DNA of 64,000 bases from Paragordius varius (Eukaryota; Nematomorpha): positions 3,596,001-3,660,000 of the forward strand of contig OZ176050.1 in assembly GCA_964247055.1 (NCBI GenBank), written 5' to 3'. Positions within the stretch are counted from its first letter, which is position 1, and each line of letters opens with the position of its first letter. The notes below the pieces were generated by a model, which had not been told where the DNA came from, ran no database searches, and worked only from the letters and a program-made list of their open reading frames with translations. A program made the position numbers and the translations under genes. This document shows positions 63,233-64,000 of this stretch, piece after piece.

Positions 63233-63261
<29 letters not shown>
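63233..63261. repeat. (TA)n microsatellite
   Basis: About 14 TA units in the intron just upstream of the SAC1 exon at 63220. Confidence 0.9.
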
Positions 63262-63267
<6 letters not shown>

Positions 63268-63534
63268 GAATAGAAAAAAATAATACAATATTAATTGTAT
63301 TATCACTAAACTAAAGCTAAATAAACCGATTTAATTTCCATAAACCTAATATAAATATAAAAAAATTTAAGTGCATGCATTAATCTGTATTTTAAATTAT
63401 GATCAACTGTAATTTATTTTACTTTGGCGTACTTTAAGATTCTGGAATCCATTATTTACTCTATTATCTATGTTAAATAAAAAACGCCGCAACTATATAT
63501 TTATAAAAATGAAAAATGCTGGCTTTGTGATCTG

Positions 63535-63870
63535 GTAACGGAAAACCGACCCATTCAAATCCAAACTCAAAAAAACATAATCATTGATGAATGCTCCGAC
63601 AATAGCTTCGCCCTTTTTTGAAATAGGCCCCCAGTTCGGGCCCACCCCGTGTGAAAAACGGGTTTGAAAACAGAAGTCCTCAAAAATCGTGTCTTTGAGA
63701 CAATTTTCTGGAGAACGTGTTAGATCATTCAATTTCAAATATGATTTTTGTTTATTTATTTTCGATTGTCGTCTCGCTTTTTTGATTTAGGCCCTCTTTT
63801 TACCCGGTCCCCCCGTAAAAAGCCATTTATTTCAAAAAACAAAGTCCACAAAAATAATTTTTTAAATCTA
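63535..63870 (-). repeat. 150-bp repeat family, about two units, reverse orientation
   Basis: On the minus strand: GGGGGCCTATTTCAAAAAAG then GGCGAAGCTATTGTCGGAGC, closely like the unit at 22210-22255 (GGGCTTAGTCATTGTCGGAG). A second unit lies near 63780-63830. It would fall in an intron of, or beyond, the SAC1 gene. Confidence 0.6.
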
Positions 63871-64000
63871 TTTTTCCCCAAGTAAACAATACATTAGTAT
63901 GAATGCACCGTTTAAAATTCCTATGAAATCATATTTAAATAATGTTTCAAAATAATTCACATATGTAGATCATTTTATTGTCCCTTATATCAAATAGCCC

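Overview
The window is nuclear DNA from an animal. It is strongly AT-rich, its genes are split by introns, and it encodes animal-type proteins: SMN, a four-domain NaV-type channel, a Trio/Kalirin-type RhoGEF, R3HCC1L and SAC1. Two introns are only 25 nt long, while the others run from about 65 nt to several kb. Ultrashort introns and AT-richness have been described in reduced parasitic lineages such as dicyemids and orthonectids. That is only a suggestion here; the window alone does not fix the taxon.

Layout. 0-2.7 kb: a diverged ~150-bp tandem repeat and two isolated exon-like stretches. 2.7-10.5 kb (+): a six-exon SMN gene, followed 180 bp later by an intronless 1523-aa NaV-like channel gene. 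12.1 kb: tRNA-Asp(GTC), then a stretch resembling mitochondrial large-subunit rRNA. 12.8-16.1 kb: a hAT transposon made of two transposase copies joined tail to tail. 16-24.9 kb: repeats, a degenerate SINE interrupted by a hAT MITE, a small multi-exon gene with an antisense mariner fossil in its intron, and more of the 150-bp repeat. 24.9-47.6 kb (-): one large Trio/Kalirin-like gene. I could follow 25 exons in consistent phase (2894 codons) through DH-PH, Ig, FN3 and a kinase-like domain that has lost key catalytic residues. Its long 5' introns hold the second copy of the composite hAT element, nested MITEs and another mariner fossil. 48.4-54.2 kb: a hAT-like non-autonomous element and otherwise featureless AT-rich DNA. 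54.2-57.2 kb (+): R3HCC1L. 57.9-64 kb (-): a cluster of at least four genes: an unnamed one, a conserved-looking unrecognised one, a small acidic protein, and the 3' end of SAC1, which runs off the right edge. The 150-bp repeat reappears near 63.6 kb.

There is no operon logic in the bacterial sense. The tight SMN-channel spacing, with a splice acceptor just before the channel ATG, leaves room for trans-splicing or a 5'UTR intron. The most unusual items are the divergent channel, the degenerate kinase domain of the Trio-like protein, the 25-nt introns, and the palindromic hAT composite present twice with different target duplications. Exon coordinates were assigned by hand from GT/AG sites and reading phase.
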